Part shown: positions 1 through 8,870 of the stretch, in pieces
How the letters are laid out: every line of letters begins with the position of its first letter
Position numbering within the stretch: the first letter of the stretch is position 1
From: JAHZMA01 sp965205905
GTDB taxonomy: Bacteria > Pseudomonadota > Alphaproteobacteria > JABAAW01 > JAHZMA01
Direction of reading: 5' to 3'
Assembly (NCBI GenBank): GCA_965205905.1
Contig: CBDBHZ010000001.1
Coordinates: 186,001-250,000 of the forward strand
DNA: 64,000 nt
The notes under the pieces: generated by a model
Database searches by the model: none
What the model saw: the letters and a program-made list of their open reading frames with translations, nothing else
What the model was told of the DNA's origin: nothing
Made by a program: the position numbers and the translations under genes

Positions 1-123
1 AATGCCGACCTTAACGAAGAAGCCGCTAACCTAACTGCCACTGGCACACAATACCAAATTGGTGTTCAATCACTTGGTGTTGCGGGTCAACGGGTTCAAT
101 CATTATTACAATTAATTAGGTAA
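1..123 (+). CDS. flagellin, C-terminal end only (cut by window start)
   Basis: The last 40 codons of a flagellin, in frame from base 1 to a TAA at 121-123. The residues match the C-terminal helix of the next gene (201-1163) exactly, so this is an upstream tandem flagellin copy. At DNA level, bases 1-113 differ from 1041-1153 at only one position; the last codons then diverge. In flagellins this C-terminal D0 helix pairs with the N-terminal helix in the filament core. The start and variable domain lie outside the window. Confidence 0.93.
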   Translation, partial: NADLNEEAANLTATGTQYQIGVQSLGVAGQRVQSLLQLIR

Positions 124-200
124 TTTTTTACCACGGCTTGAAAGGAAAAATCCTAATAGCCTATTTCATATAAATATATGTTCTAGAATGGAGACATAAA

Positions 201-1163
201 ATGGCAAGCGATATTACACTGAGTTCTACTCAAAGACAAACTCTTTTATCCTTACAACAGACTAGCAGACTTTCTGATCGCACACAGATTAGATTGGCAA
301 GTGGTCGTGAAATTAACGGTGTTACCGATGGTGCAGAAGATTTCTTCTCGGCACGGACACTACAACGGCGTTCAGGTATTCTGGCGCAACGCAACGAACA
401 AGTTGATCAAGGTATTTCAACCGTCCAAGCAGCTTTGGAAGGGATTGATGCTCTTGATGAATTTTTATCACAGCTTCGTGGTTTGGTGCGTCAAGCACGC
501 TCGCAAACGGGTGCTGAACGTGCAGAAACAACAAATTCTTTTGAGAATGTTTCTGAACAATTTAGACTTTTGCTTGAAGATAGTTCTTATCAAGGTTTGA
601 ACTTACTTAACAATCAAAATGCCAGTTTGGAAGTGAAATTCTCTGAGGATGTTGATTCTGAACTGACCATACAAGGTGTGGATATTATTATTAGCACGGC
701 TACTGTTGTTAATGCAAATAACATCTTCGGTGGCACTCTAAACTTCTTTTCAGCTGGTGCTGGTAATGTTGTGAGTTCTGGTCATGTGCGTGGTATTACA
801 AATGGCTTTGGTACTGTAGGTCCTGCTACTGAACGCGGTTTAAGTGGAGGCTTTTCAGCATTAAGTAATGCTATTAATTTGCAATCACTCAATACGCTTG
901 ATGAACGTCTATCATTTGCGCAAGATCGTCTTGAAAGCCGTGCGAATGTTTTGGCAAATAATGTTGCAATTTTGCAAACACGTTTGAATTATGGTGAAAA
1001 TTTAATTAGCAACCATGTTTCAGGTGCAGATAAGATTGTGAATGCTGACCTTAACGAAGAAGCCGCTAACCTAACTGCCACTGGCACACAATACCAAATT
1101 GGTGTTCAATCACTTGGTGTTGCGGGTCAACGGGTTCAATCATTGTTACAACTTATTCGTTAA
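201..1163 (+). CDS. fliC: flagellin
   Basis: Complete 320-residue flagellin, the filament subunit exported by the flagellar type III system. The N-terminal D0/D1 helices (about 1-140, with LASGREINGVTDGAEDFFSA near 32-50) and C-terminal D1/D0 helices (about 230-320) are typical, and the central variable region is short (about 150-220, glycine/serine rich), as in small alphaproteobacterial flagellins. The start is ATG at 201, preceded by GGAG at 191-194. It lies 77 bp behind the end of a second flagellin with an identical C-terminus, so it belongs to a tandem flagellin array. A strong terminator follows. No upstream sigma-28 promoter could be assigned confidently. Confidence 0.95.
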   Translation: MASDITLSSTQRQTLLSLQQTSRLSDRTQIRLASGREINGVTDGAEDFFSARTLQRRSGILAQRNEQVDQGISTVQAALEGIDALDEFLSQLRGLVRQARSQTGAERAETTNSFENVSEQFRLLLEDSSYQGLNLLNNQNASLEVKFSEDVDSELTIQGVDIIISTATVVNANNIFGGTLNFFSAGAGNVVSSGHVRGITNGFGTVGPATERGLSGGFSALSNAINLQSLNTLDERLSFAQDRLESRANVLANNVAILQTRLNYGENLISNHVSGADKIVNADLNEEAANLTATGTQYQIGVQSLGVAGQRVQSLLQLIR

Positions 1164-1221
1164 TTTTTATATTGGCAAGGTGGTTTTAACTATTTTGCAA
1201 AATATGAAAATGACAAAATCG

Positions 1222-1256
1222 AAAGGGGTGAGGCCATTATGGTCTCACCTTTTTTC
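1222..1256 (+). terminator. bidirectional intrinsic terminator
   Basis: The arms GGTGAGGCCA (1227-1236) and TGGTCTCACC (1240-1249) pair with one G-T wobble around a 3-base loop. They are followed by a T-run from 1250 and preceded by AAA at 1222-1224. It ends the flagellin transcript on the plus strand. Because it sits directly behind the stop of the convergent DUF1178 gene, it can serve that transcript too. Confidence 0.85.
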
Positions 1257-1259
1257 TTT

Positions 1260-1685
1260 TTAATGATTGCTGTCAAAATCAGGCATGATGTTGCAATCAA
1301 TGCCTTCTTCATGCAAATCACGCAATTCTTCTATCTTTGCCTTGCCGTAAATATCACGCGGCGGCTCTTTTTGATAATGGATTTTGCGAATCTCTTCAGG
1401 AAATTTATCACCCACATTGTCAAAATTATCATGAATATGGGCGACCATTTTACGCGCCTGATGATGAATCTCAGCCAGATGTTGCTGTTGAGAGTCATTT
1501 TGCGATTGATTCTGAGTTGATTTCTTGCCAATATTGGGCGCGGAAGGTAATTGGGTGAGTTGATGACTGCCACAGAACGGGCATTCCACCAAATTTGTGG
1601 CTAATTGTTGCTGAAAACTTGCCTTATCCTTAAACCAAATTTCAAATTCATGTTGCTGACAACATTGCAAATTATAGGCAACCAT
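1260..1685 (-). CDS. DUF1178 family protein
   Basis: A 141-residue protein of the DUF1178 family, common in alphaproteobacteria and of unknown function. The N-terminus reads MVAYNLQCCQQHEFEIWF and is followed by VECPFCGS near residue 35, giving paired cysteines (CC and CPFC) that look like a small zinc ribbon. The rest is polar, with a Q/N-rich linker near 55-75 and a helical C-terminus. I place the start at the ATG ending at 1685, not the ATG two codons upstream, because AAAGGA (complement of 1693-1698) is 7 nt from it and only 1 nt from the other. It converges on the flagellin and shares its terminator. Confidence 0.8.
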   Translation of the reverse strand: MVAYNLQCCQQHEFEIWFKDKASFQQQLATNLVECPFCGSHQLTQLPSAPNIGKKSTQNQSQNDSQQQHLAEIHHQARKMVAHIHDNFDNVGDKFPEEIRKIHYQKEPPRDIYGKAKIEELRDLHEEGIDCNIMPDFDSNH

Positions 1686-1794
1686 GTGCATATCCTTTAT
1701 TTTATGTGAGTTTCACAATAAAGAGGTTATGTTTTAATTATTTTTCATATATATAGTATATAGGAAAAGCTTTGCAAAATACAAGCGGTTAGAA

Positions 1795-2505
1795 ATGTTA
1801 GATGCTTATCAAATACGCGCCGGACGGGCATTATTGGGGGTAACTCAGCAAGAGTTAGCGTCGGCTGCTGGCATATCGGTGGCAAGCCTGAACAATATCG
1901 AGAGAAATATTGCCAAGCCACGCACCAGCACATTGGAAATGTTGCAACAAGTGTTTTTGAATGCAGGGCTTAGCTTTGAGCAAAATGCAACGTTTCAATC
2001 CATTTATTTTAGCCAATTCGGGCGTCCCGGTAGTTATGATGCCGAACTCACTTATCAGCAATTAATTCATTATTTTAGCCCTGATAGTTTGCTGAAAATG
2101 AAGCGAATTATTTTCTTCACATTCGATTTGCCTGATAATGATGATATTGAAATCGGGATTGTGATTGAAACATCGCGCCGTATCATCTTGCTAGACCATA
2201 TGAAATTCAGCTTGAAATATGCGCCGCGTATGGAGCTTTTGGGCAATGTGATGCTCCAAATTTTCACTCTTTATGGCGCGCAAATCTATCTTAGCACACA
2301 GCATGTTAAAAATACTCATCAACTAAAAGTTGATGAATTATTGGCTTTTCTTGACGCTAATGATTATCAAAAAATGAAACATCCGCAACAATTATTTGCG
2401 CGCTTACCAGATTGGCAAGAAAAAATGAGGCTGTTACTTAATATTCCAGACCACCCCATCAAAAGATTATACGCGTTGCTAGAACATTTGACAGATGCTT
2501 CTTAA
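1795..2505 (+). CDS. XRE-type helix-turn-helix regulator with uncharacterised C-terminal domain
   Basis: 236 residues. Residues 5-60 form a Cro/CI-type HTH (RAGRALLGVTQQELASAAGI, then SVASLNNIERNIAKPRTSTL), so it should bind DNA. The remaining 170 residues belong to no domain I recognise; they alternate short beta-like and helical stretches and include a tyrosine/phenylalanine-rich segment near 65-85. No transmembrane segment is visible. The stop overlaps the comEC start by 11 nt, so the two are probably co-transcribed and translationally coupled. Whether it regulates comEC is not shown by the sequence. Confidence 0.8.
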   Translation: MLDAYQIRAGRALLGVTQQELASAAGISVASLNNIERNIAKPRTSTLEMLQQVFLNAGLSFEQNATFQSIYFSQFGRPGSYDAELTYQQLIHYFSPDSLLKMKRIIFFTFDLPDNDDIEIGIVIETSRRIILLDHMKFSLKYAPRMELLGNVMLQIFTLYGAQIYLSTQHVKNTHQLKVDELLAFLDANDYQKMKHPQQLFARLPDWQEKMRLLLNIPDHPIKRLYALLEHLTDAS

Positions 2506-4594
2506 TGTTTTGATAAATAACTATTTATTTAAAATTAAACATATTGGTTTAAGCAATTTGATTGAAAAAATTGATTGGCAGACACAATTTTTTTCACTCA
2601 CCGTGATTGCACTTTTTTACGGGCTAGGCATTGTAACTTATTTTGTTATTGATGTTGAATTATATCTAGGAAGCCTGTTATTATTTTGGTTGTTACTAGG
2701 AATATTTTTATATTTTTACTACCATAAATTGCGAACACTTTATCTGCCACTCGTGATATTTTTGCTTGGTTTCTCGTGTGCAGTTTTGCACAGCCATTGG
2801 CAGAATCTAGGCTTTGAGCATTATGATAATGATAGGGTTTTCACAATCAGTGGCAGAGTGGTTGAGGCGAGTGATGGCTTGCGTTATAGCAAGGTGATTA
2901 TTGAAAATGATGCTGGCATTAGGTGGCAATTGCGCTTGCAAGAAAAAGATGCACCGCTACCTGATACCAAAATTCAGCTATTGATAAAGCCACTCTTGAG
3001 CGAGCGAGAGTTTTTTCAATTTTATCATTTTTATAAAAATATTACGGGCTATGCTATTGCTTTATCAAAAACCACAATTTTGACTGATGAGGAAAATAAG
3101 GGCGGTTTCGATATTTATATCGCCACATTGCGCTTAAAAATTGCGCGCATGTTTGATGATGAAATGCATCCCGATGAAGCAGGCGTGGCGCGTGCCATTT
3201 TGGTGGGGATGCGTGGCATGATTGATAAAGATGCGCTTACCGCCATGCGCCATGCAGGGTTGGGGCATCTTTTGGCAATATCGGGCTTGCATTTCGGCAT
3301 TTTCGCCTTTGGCGTGTTTTGGTTTGTGCGCTTTATTTTGGCAGGGTTTCCAGTGATTGCCGAACGCTATCACATTAAAAAATTCGCTGCTTGCTTGGCA
3401 ATTATTTCAGGTTTTTTATATTTGTTGCTTTCTGGCGGTGCAGTTTCTGCCGCCCGTGCTTTTATTATGATGGTCTGTGTGTGCAGTGCTGTGTTGTGGG
3501 ATATGCGGGCTTTTAGCCTGAATTTATTGGCAGTGGCATTCATTGTTTTACTCAGCATCTCGCCACATTATATTTTACAGCCGGGTTTTCAAATGTCGTT
3601 TATGGCAGTGCTTGGGTTGATTGCCTTATTCGACTATTTACGTGATTCGCGCTATTATCGACTGCCAAAACTGTTCCGCTGGCTGTTAGGCATTGCGCTC
3701 ACCACTTTGGTTGCGGGCGTTGCGGTTGCGCCTTTTACCCTATGGCATTTCAATTATTTTTCCAATTACAGCATTTTGGCAAATCTATTGGCATTACCGC
3801 TGATGATGTTTTGGGTGATGCCTTCTGCCGTTGTTACCCTCTGTTTGATGCCGTTTGACCTACATGATTCGGCAATGCAAATCATGTTTATGGGCATTGA
3901 GCATATCATTACGATTGCTGTTTATGTGAATGATTTGCGCGGCAGTGTTAGTTATATTGTGCCACCATCACTGCCCGCTACCTTGCTATTGCTATTCGGG
4001 CTGATGAGCATCGCACTATTATGGCGTTATCGGTTGGCATTGATGGTTGGCACATTCGCATCATTAACGGGCTTGTTTCTAATTATCACCGCACCGCAAC
4101 CTGTGTTGATATTAACGGGGTGGCATTATGGTTTTGCAGATAGTGATTCGCCAGATTATATTTTCACTCATAATCTGCCACGTGGCAATAAAAGGCGCGA
4201 GATTAACAGCTATCTGCGCGATAGCCCGATTAAAATCAATGGTAAAAAAGGCTTCAATGCCAGCGATGATGCTTACCAATGTGGTGATTTATTATGCGAG
4301 ATTAAAAGTGAGGGTTTGCGGATTTTGGTTACCCGCAAACCCGAAGGCGCATTACTGATGTGCGCCGAACATGCCGATATTTTGGTCAGCATCTATGATA
4401 TGCCGATTCTATGCGATTATAAGCATCATGCGCTGAAAATCAGTGGCAGTCAGATGCGTCGTGGGGCTTTTGTGTTTGCGAATCGATTCGGTGCGCCGAA
4501 TTTACGTTATTTCTTTGGCGATAAGCCACCTAGCCCCGAACTTTCGCCATTTCTCTCTTTATTTGCAACCAATAAGCGGATATGGCAATATTAA
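2495..4594 (+). CDS. comEC: ComEC/Rec2-family DNA uptake channel
   Basis: A 699-residue polytopic membrane protein that in competent bacteria carries single-stranded DNA across the inner membrane. Two or three N-terminal membrane segments (about 25-100) precede a soluble OB-like region (DUF4131 position, about 105-190). The competence domain carries the family motif GLGHLLAISGLHFG near residues 252-265 and about eight further helices up to residue 530. The last 160 residues are soluble, but I see no HxHxDH metallo-beta-lactamase motif, so the nuclease-like domain of longer ComEC proteins appears absent or degenerate. It overlaps the upstream regulator and converges on lexA 11 bp downstream. 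No other competence genes are in the window. Confidence 0.88.
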   Translation: MLLNVLINNYLFKIKHIGLSNLIEKIDWQTQFFSLTVIALFYGLGIVTYFVIDVELYLGSLLLFWLLLGIFLYFYYHKLRTLYLPLVIFLLGFSCAVLHSHWQNLGFEHYDNDRVFTISGRVVEASDGLRYSKVIIENDAGIRWQLRLQEKDAPLPDTKIQLLIKPLLSEREFFQFYHFYKNITGYAIALSKTTILTDEENKGGFDIYIATLRLKIARMFDDEMHPDEAGVARAILVGMRGMIDKDALTAMRHAGLGHLLAISGLHFGIFAFGVFWFVRFILAGFPVIAERYHIKKFAACLAIISGFLYLLLSGGAVSAARAFIMMVCVCSAVLWDMRAFSLNLLAVAFIVLLSISPHYILQPGFQMSFMAVLGLIALFDYLRDSRYYRLPKLFRWLLGIALTTLVAGVAVAPFTLWHFNYFSNYSILANLLALPLMMFWVMPSAVVTLCLMPFDLHDSAMQIMFMGIEHIITIAVYVNDLRGSVSYIVPPSLPATLLLLFGLMSIALLWRYRLALMVGTFASLTGLFLIITAPQPVLILTGWHYGFADSDSPDYIFTHNLPRGNKRREINSYLRDSPIKINGKKGFNASDDAYQCGDLLCEIKSEGLRILVTRKPEGALLMCAEHADILVSIYDMPILCDYKHHALKISGSQMRRGAFVFANRFGAPNLRYFFGDKPPSPELSPFLSLFATNKRIWQY

Positions 4595-4605
4595 TATTGC
4601 CACCC

Positions 4606-5253
4606 TTAATATTGCCTTAGAAGCGCATGTAATTTTCCTTGAATTTCAACCTGTTCGGGTTGATAATGTTGGTCAGGGTGGCGTGGATTGGCAGCCCGCA
4701 AGGTAATACGATTATTTTCAGGATAGAAATATTTCAAGGTCGCCTCTTCACGATTCACCAACGCAACCACAATCTCACCTGTATGGGCATGATCAATTTT
4801 TTTGATAATCACCGTATCGCCATGCCGAATACCCGCATCGACCATCGAATCACCTGAAACCTCAAGCGCATAATAATGACCACGCGTTACCATCTGGGGT
4901 GGCACATCAATAAAATTACTATCATCAGCAATGGCTTCAATAGGTGTGCCAGCGGCAATCTTGCCCATCAATGCAAGTTGTGTTGTTTCTGTAGGCGCGT
5001 TATTCTGTTGCCCTGGCTGCCCAACAGGTCTGCCCGTTATAGGGTCAATACGTAACACATCAATGGCACGTGCACGGTTGTTTAATTTGTGGATAAAACC
5101 GCGTTCTTGCAAAGCATTAAGCAAATTATGAATCCCTGATTTTGATTTTAAACCTAGTGCCTCCCTCATTTCCTCGTATGATGGCGAATAGTGATTCTCA
5201 TTGAGGTAATTGCGTAGGTAGATGTGTAATTGGTGTTGTCTTTTCGTTAGCAT
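4606..5253 (-). CDS. lexA: LexA SOS repressor
   Basis: A 215-residue repressor-protease. The winged HTH occupies residues 1-70 (MLTKRQHQLHIYLRNYLNEN, then SPSYEEMREALGLKSKSGIH). The scissile Ala-Gly is A101-G102 in KIAAGTPIEA, and the catalytic Ser-Lys dyad is S136 (SGDSM) and K174 (EATLKYF). On DNA damage, RecA filaments trigger self-cleavage and derepress SOS genes. The linker (72-90, Q/N/P/G rich) is long. AAAGGA lies 7-8 bp before the ATG. A GTTC-N7-GTTC operator 133 bp upstream points to autoregulation. It is convergent with comEC and divergent from the transglycosylase gene. Confidence 0.97.
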   Translation of the reverse strand: MLTKRQHQLHIYLRNYLNENHYSPSYEEMREALGLKSKSGIHNLLNALQERGFIHKLNNRARAIDVLRIDPITGRPVGQPGQQNNAPTETTQLALMGKIAAGTPIEAIADDSNFIDVPPQMVTRGHYYALEVSGDSMVDAGIRHGDTVIIKKIDHAHTGEIVVALVNREEATLKYFYPENNRITLRAANPRHPDQHYQPEQVEIQGKLHALLRQY

Positions 5254-5385
5254 TGGGTTTTCCTTTCATAGTGTGATTCCCATAGATTAATTCGCTGGAT
5301 AATGGCATTGTTTTTGCACACAACAATATGAATATTGCTGTTTCAAATCATTGTGCAGCGAACAAAATAATTGGTACATAGTATT

Positions 5386-5400
5386 GTTCTATTAATGTTC
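5386..5400. promoter_or_regulatory. LexA operator (alphaproteobacterial SOS box GTTC-N7-GTTC)
   Basis: GTTC (5386-5389), seven bases TATTAAT, GTTC (5397-5400): an exact match to the direct-repeat LexA box known from alphaproteobacteria. On the minus strand a TTGACA (complement of 5409-5414) lies just upstream, so LexA bound here would cover the lexA promoter. It sits 133 bp from the lexA start and about 60 bp before the proposed -35 of the divergent transglycosylase gene. Confidence 0.85.
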
Positions 5401-5459
5401 AAGGTTTTTGTCAAGTCTTTTTTTTGATTTAACCAGATATTTTTTAACGATAAGTTTTC

Positions 5460-5488
5460 TTGTCTTAAATAACGCATTAAGATATAGT
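5460..5488 (+). promoter_or_regulatory. sigma-70-type promoter for the transglycosylase gene
   Basis: TTGTCT (5460-5465) and TATAGT (5483-5488) are separated by 17 bp. The -10 lies 53 bp before the preferred ATG at 5542. No other good pair is visible between the SOS box and the gene. Assigned from sequence match only. Confidence 0.5.
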
Positions 5489-5541
5489 ATTATCACCCTC
5501 ATGAGATGGTTGTATCAATATATTTTAGGGGAATGGTGAGT

Positions 5542-7401
5542 ATGGCTTTGCATAAAATTGCATCAATAGGGAAAAAAATATCGAGTTTGGCAATATTGGG
5601 TTTGGTTTTTTTATGTTACCCAACCATGAACGCACAGGCTGAGAATCACTTTGAGACCGCGTCGCAACATATTAATGCCCAAAACCAGCATCAGCAATTT
5701 GCGCTTGATGATATAACGACGATTCTTTCCGATGAAGACGGGCAGCTTTACCGCGATATTTTTGCCTTGCAAGAATATGGGAAAATGCAACAGGCGAATG
5801 TTAAAATCGAGCAAATTGATAATAATTTATTGATGGGTTATGTGCTTTATCAACGCTATATGCACCCCACCGCTTACCGTAGTTCTTATAATGAATTGAA
5901 GCAATGGCTCCGCAATTATGGCGACCATCCGGGGGCTACGAAAATTTATAAAATGGCACGCAAACGTGGTAATGTTTACAACCTTGTGCGGCCTCACGCG
6001 CCCAAAGTGCCTGATAATCTCAGTTTTGATAATATTTTGCAAGATAGGTTTGCCCCCAAGCAAGTGGCAAAAAAGAAGAAGCTACGTTGGCGCAATACTG
6101 AATATCGCGTCTATCGCAAGGTTGTTAGAAGTGTTAGGCGTGAAAGCCCAACCTATGCTTTTAATTTGGTGATGAAAAATCGCAAACAAATGAGCGGTCA
6201 TGCACAGGCGTTAAGTTTTGCAAAAATCAGCAAAGCCTATTTTCTTTATGGCGGCTTAGATGATAAGGCGGTGCAGACTGCTTTAATGGGCTTGCGTATG
6301 GATAAAAATGGCGATGCGCCTGAATTATTATGGTGGCTTGGGTTAGCACAATGGCGCAATGGTGATTATCTGAAAGCAGCACATCATTTTCGCACCCTTG
6401 CCCTCACAACAAAAAAAGTGGGTGATGATATGGTATCTGCTGCCGCATTTTGGGCATCTCGCGCCTATATGCAAAAAGGCTTTATGGATGAAATGCAAGA
6501 GATGCTAGAATTGGCAAGCGACTATCCCTTCAGTCTCTATGGGCAGTTGGCAACTGAGATTTTGGGCTATGAAATTGATTATAATTGGAATAAGGCAGCT
6601 GGCAACACCCATAGCCGCGAAGAATTTGACCGTTTCTTTAGTTATAAGGCGGCACAACGTGCTTTGGCATTGTATCAGCTGGGTGATATGGGGCGTGCAG
6701 GCAAGGAATTTAGGGCGATTGTAACACAATTACCGAATGAGGCGGCGATTCATTACATTAAATATATGGATGAAAGTGATTTGGCATCGGTGGCATTGGC
6801 GGTAGGTAAGAAGCTGAATCGGCAAGGGGTGCGCGTGAATGCCGCGCTTTATCCGATTCCTTTATGGCAACCTCAAGATGGTTTTAGGCTAGACCCCGCC
6901 TTAATTTTTGGCTTTATCCGTCAAGAAAGCACGTTTAAAACCAATGCGTTAAGTGTTGATGGTGCCAGCGGGCTGATGCAATTAATGCCTGCAACCGCGC
7001 GCTTTGTAGCACGTTCGCGGGTGAAGCAAGATAAATTATTTGAACCTGAATATAATATGTTGCTCGGGCAACGCTATATTGAAAGCCTGATGAATGAACG
7101 CTATATTCGGCGTAATTTATTATTCACCACGGTTGCTTATAATGGCGGACCCGGTAATTTATTGAAATGGCGTAGAAAAATGGATTATCGTGACGACCCT
7201 TTGCTATTCATGGAAACCATACCAGCCTATGAGAGTCGCCATTTTGCCGAAGCGGTGCTTTTGAATTATTGGATTTATGCCGATAGGCTAGGGCAGCCGA
7301 ACCCCACCAGACAGCAATTGGCGCAAGGGAAATGGCCAATCTATCAAGATTTGAACACGCTTCCTGCGGGCGATTCTTATGCGGTGAACGATGCCCATTG
7401 A
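5542..7401 (+). CDS. slt: soluble lytic murein transglycosylase (Slt70-like)
   Basis: A periplasmic enzyme that cleaves the MurNAc-GlcNAc bond of peptidoglycan to form 1,6-anhydroMurNAc ends. A signal peptide (about residues 1-33, ending near NAQA) is followed by a long alpha-helical superhelix (about 60-430) and the C-terminal SLT domain. Catalytic Glu462 lies in FIRQESTFK, with the family motifs ASGLMQLMPATA and AYNGGPGNLLKW. I choose ATG 5542 (619 aa) over the in-frame starts at 5506 and 5533, because AGGGGA (5527-5532) then has a 9-nt spacing and the signal peptide starts cleanly. The stop overlaps the MoaB-like gene by 11 nt, indicating one transcript. Confidence 0.93.
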   Translation: MALHKIASIGKKISSLAILGLVFLCYPTMNAQAENHFETASQHINAQNQHQQFALDDITTILSDEDGQLYRDIFALQEYGKMQQANVKIEQIDNNLLMGYVLYQRYMHPTAYRSSYNELKQWLRNYGDHPGATKIYKMARKRGNVYNLVRPHAPKVPDNLSFDNILQDRFAPKQVAKKKKLRWRNTEYRVYRKVVRSVRRESPTYAFNLVMKNRKQMSGHAQALSFAKISKAYFLYGGLDDKAVQTALMGLRMDKNGDAPELLWWLGLAQWRNGDYLKAAHHFRTLALTTKKVGDDMVSAAAFWASRAYMQKGFMDEMQEMLELASDYPFSLYGQLATEILGYEIDYNWNKAAGNTHSREEFDRFFSYKAAQRALALYQLGDMGRAGKEFRAIVTQLPNEAAIHYIKYMDESDLASVALAVGKKLNRQGVRVNAALYPIPLWQPQDGFRLDPALIFGFIRQESTFKTNALSVDGASGLMQLMPATARFVARSRVKQDKLFEPEYNMLLGQRYIESLMNERYIRRNLLFTTVAYNGGPGNLLKWRRKMDYRDDPLLFMETIPAYESRHFAEAVLLNYWIYADRLGQPNPTRQQLAQGKWPIYQDLNTLPAGDSYAVNDAH

Positions 7402-7909
7402 TACCAACATATCATTTTTTCCACTCAATATCGGGTTGCTCACGCTTTCTGATACCCGCACCCAAGCTGAAGATTTATCGGGCGATTTACTGGCGGAGCG
7501 GATTGCCGCTTCAGGGCATCATCTGGTGAAGCGCGATATCATGCAGGAAAATTTTACTGAAATATGTCAAAAACTGAAGGACTGGATTAAAGATGATGGC
7601 ATTGATGTGATTATCACCACAGGTGGCACGGGCATTACCGCACGCGATTTTACACCTGATGCGGTGCTGGCGGTGATGGATAAAGAAATAAAGGGCTTTG
7701 GTGAATTGTTCCGCATGTTAAGCTATCAAAAAATCGGCACATCTACCATTCAATCGCGCTGTATTGGGGCGGTGGCAAGGCGAACCTTGATTTTTGCACT
7801 GCCAGGGTCAAAAAATGCCTGCAAAGATGCGTGGGACGATATTTTATTAGCGCAATTAGATATAAGGCATAGGCCCTGTAATTTTTCAGAATTACTGCCA
7901 CGCTTATGA
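7391..7909 (+). CDS. moaB: MoaB/MogA-family molybdopterin biosynthesis protein
   Basis: 172 residues covering a single MoCF-binding fold. Motifs are LLTLSDTRT near 16-24, TTGGTGIT near 75-82 (the molybdopterin-binding loop), GFGELFR near 102-108 and FALPGSKNAC near 134-143. Family members adenylylate molybdopterin or assist molybdenum insertion in the cytoplasm. The length and the absence of extra domains favour MoaB over MoeA. It overlaps the transglycosylase gene by 11 nt, an unrelated partner, so the pairing probably reflects genome compaction. No other molybdopterin genes are in the window. Confidence 0.9.
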   Translation: MPIDTNISFFPLNIGLLTLSDTRTQAEDLSGDLLAERIAASGHHLVKRDIMQENFTEICQKLKDWIKDDGIDVIITTGGTGITARDFTPDAVLAVMDKEIKGFGELFRMLSYQKIGTSTIQSRCIGAVARRTLIFALPGSKNACKDAWDDILLAQLDIRHRPCNFSELLPRL

Positions 7910-7945
7910 TTTAATGGTAATTTTGAAAAATACATCATCTTATGC

Positions 7946-7974
7946 TTGTCATATCATTATAATAGTGTTATGAT
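7946..7974 (+). promoter_or_regulatory. sigma-70-type promoter for the ppiC-fabI-aroC-sppA group
   Basis: TTGTCA (7946-7951) and TATGAT (7969-7974) have exact 17-bp spacing, 77 bp upstream of the ppiC start. The intergenic region 7910-8051 holds no gene. Identified by consensus only. Confidence 0.5.
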
Positions 7975-8051
7975 GCCACAGGCTAATATGAAAGCTGTTT
8001 TCTATTATCGTTTAATTTACAAAAATACTATTATTTAAGAAAGATTGTATT

Positions 8052-8861
8052 ATGAATAATTTTGTTAAAATTACTATTGTCATTTTTGCGTCAATATTTT
8101 CGGTTGCGAATTTATCAGCACAAGAAAGAGACCTGAAAAAGGTTGTGGCAGAAGTGGGCAAGGAACAAGTGCTTGAGGAAGATTTACTGTTCAGATATCA
8201 GCAATTGCCACAACAAACAAGGCAACAAACATCATATGATGATGCGCGCGACCAGTTGATTAATCAGTTGGTTATTGAACGCTTATTCGCGACTGAAGCC
8301 CGCAGACAAGGCTTGCAAAAAGATAAAGAAGTGGCAGCTGCCGTTAAGCGCACTGAAAGCACTATCTTACATCAGGCGTTTGTTCAAAATTTTGCTCGCA
8401 AAAATATTAGCGATGCAGACCTTAAAAAAGAATATAAGCAATTTAGCGAAAATTATGCTCAAGGTGCTGAATATCGGGCGCGTCATGTCTTGGTGGAAAC
8501 CGAGCGTGAAGGTTTGGATGTCGTTAAAAAACTGAATAATGGCGGTGATTTTTCTGAATTGGCAAAAACATATTCTACAGGTCCTTCGGCACCACGTGGT
8601 GGCGATTTAGGCTATTTTCGTGAAGGGCAGATGGTTCCAGAATTTGAACGCGCTTTGAAATTACTAGATTCTGGTAAATATACCAGAAAGCCTGTGCAAA
8701 CTCAGTTTGGTTGGCATGTGATTAAACTTGAAGATAAAAGGGCGGCAGAAGTGCCACCATTAGAGCAAGTTGAAAATCAGTTGCGTCAAGGTGTTGCCGA
8801 AGTGAAATTACGCGAAGAACTTGAAAAATTGCGTAAAAAATATACAGTAACCGTTAAATAA
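8052..8861 (+). CDS. parvulin-type peptidyl-prolyl isomerase (PpiC/SurA-like)
   Basis: 269 residues with a signal peptide (about 1-23, ending near LSAQ), so periplasmic. An N-terminal helical region (25-135) is of the SurA_N/PrsA kind and precedes a PpiC rotamase domain (about 138-232). Its family marks are YRARHVLVE, FSELAKTYSTGPSAPRGGDL and FGWHVIKLED. Such proteins help outer-membrane proteins fold by isomerising X-Pro bonds. At 269 residues it has one rotamase domain, unlike SurA with two. It is the first gene of a tight cluster, with fabI 9 bp downstream. Confidence 0.9.
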   Translation: MNNFVKITIVIFASIFSVANLSAQERDLKKVVAEVGKEQVLEEDLLFRYQQLPQQTRQQTSYDDARDQLINQLVIERLFATEARRQGLQKDKEVAAAVKRTESTILHQAFVQNFARKNISDADLKKEYKQFSENYAQGAEYRARHVLVETEREGLDVVKKLNNGGDFSELAKTYSTGPSAPRGGDLGYFREGQMVPEFERALKLLDSGKYTRKPVQTQFGWHVIKLEDKRAAEVPPLEQVENQLRQGVAEVKLREELEKLRKKYTVTVK

Positions 8862-8870
8862 TAAGACTGA

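Noticed and set aside
2495..4594. Frameshifted metallo-beta-lactamase domain at the ComEC C-terminus
   Set aside because: The frame stays open with ordinary composition to the stop and no HxHxDH motif is seen in the frame I read; a short or degenerate C-terminus is more likely than an indel.
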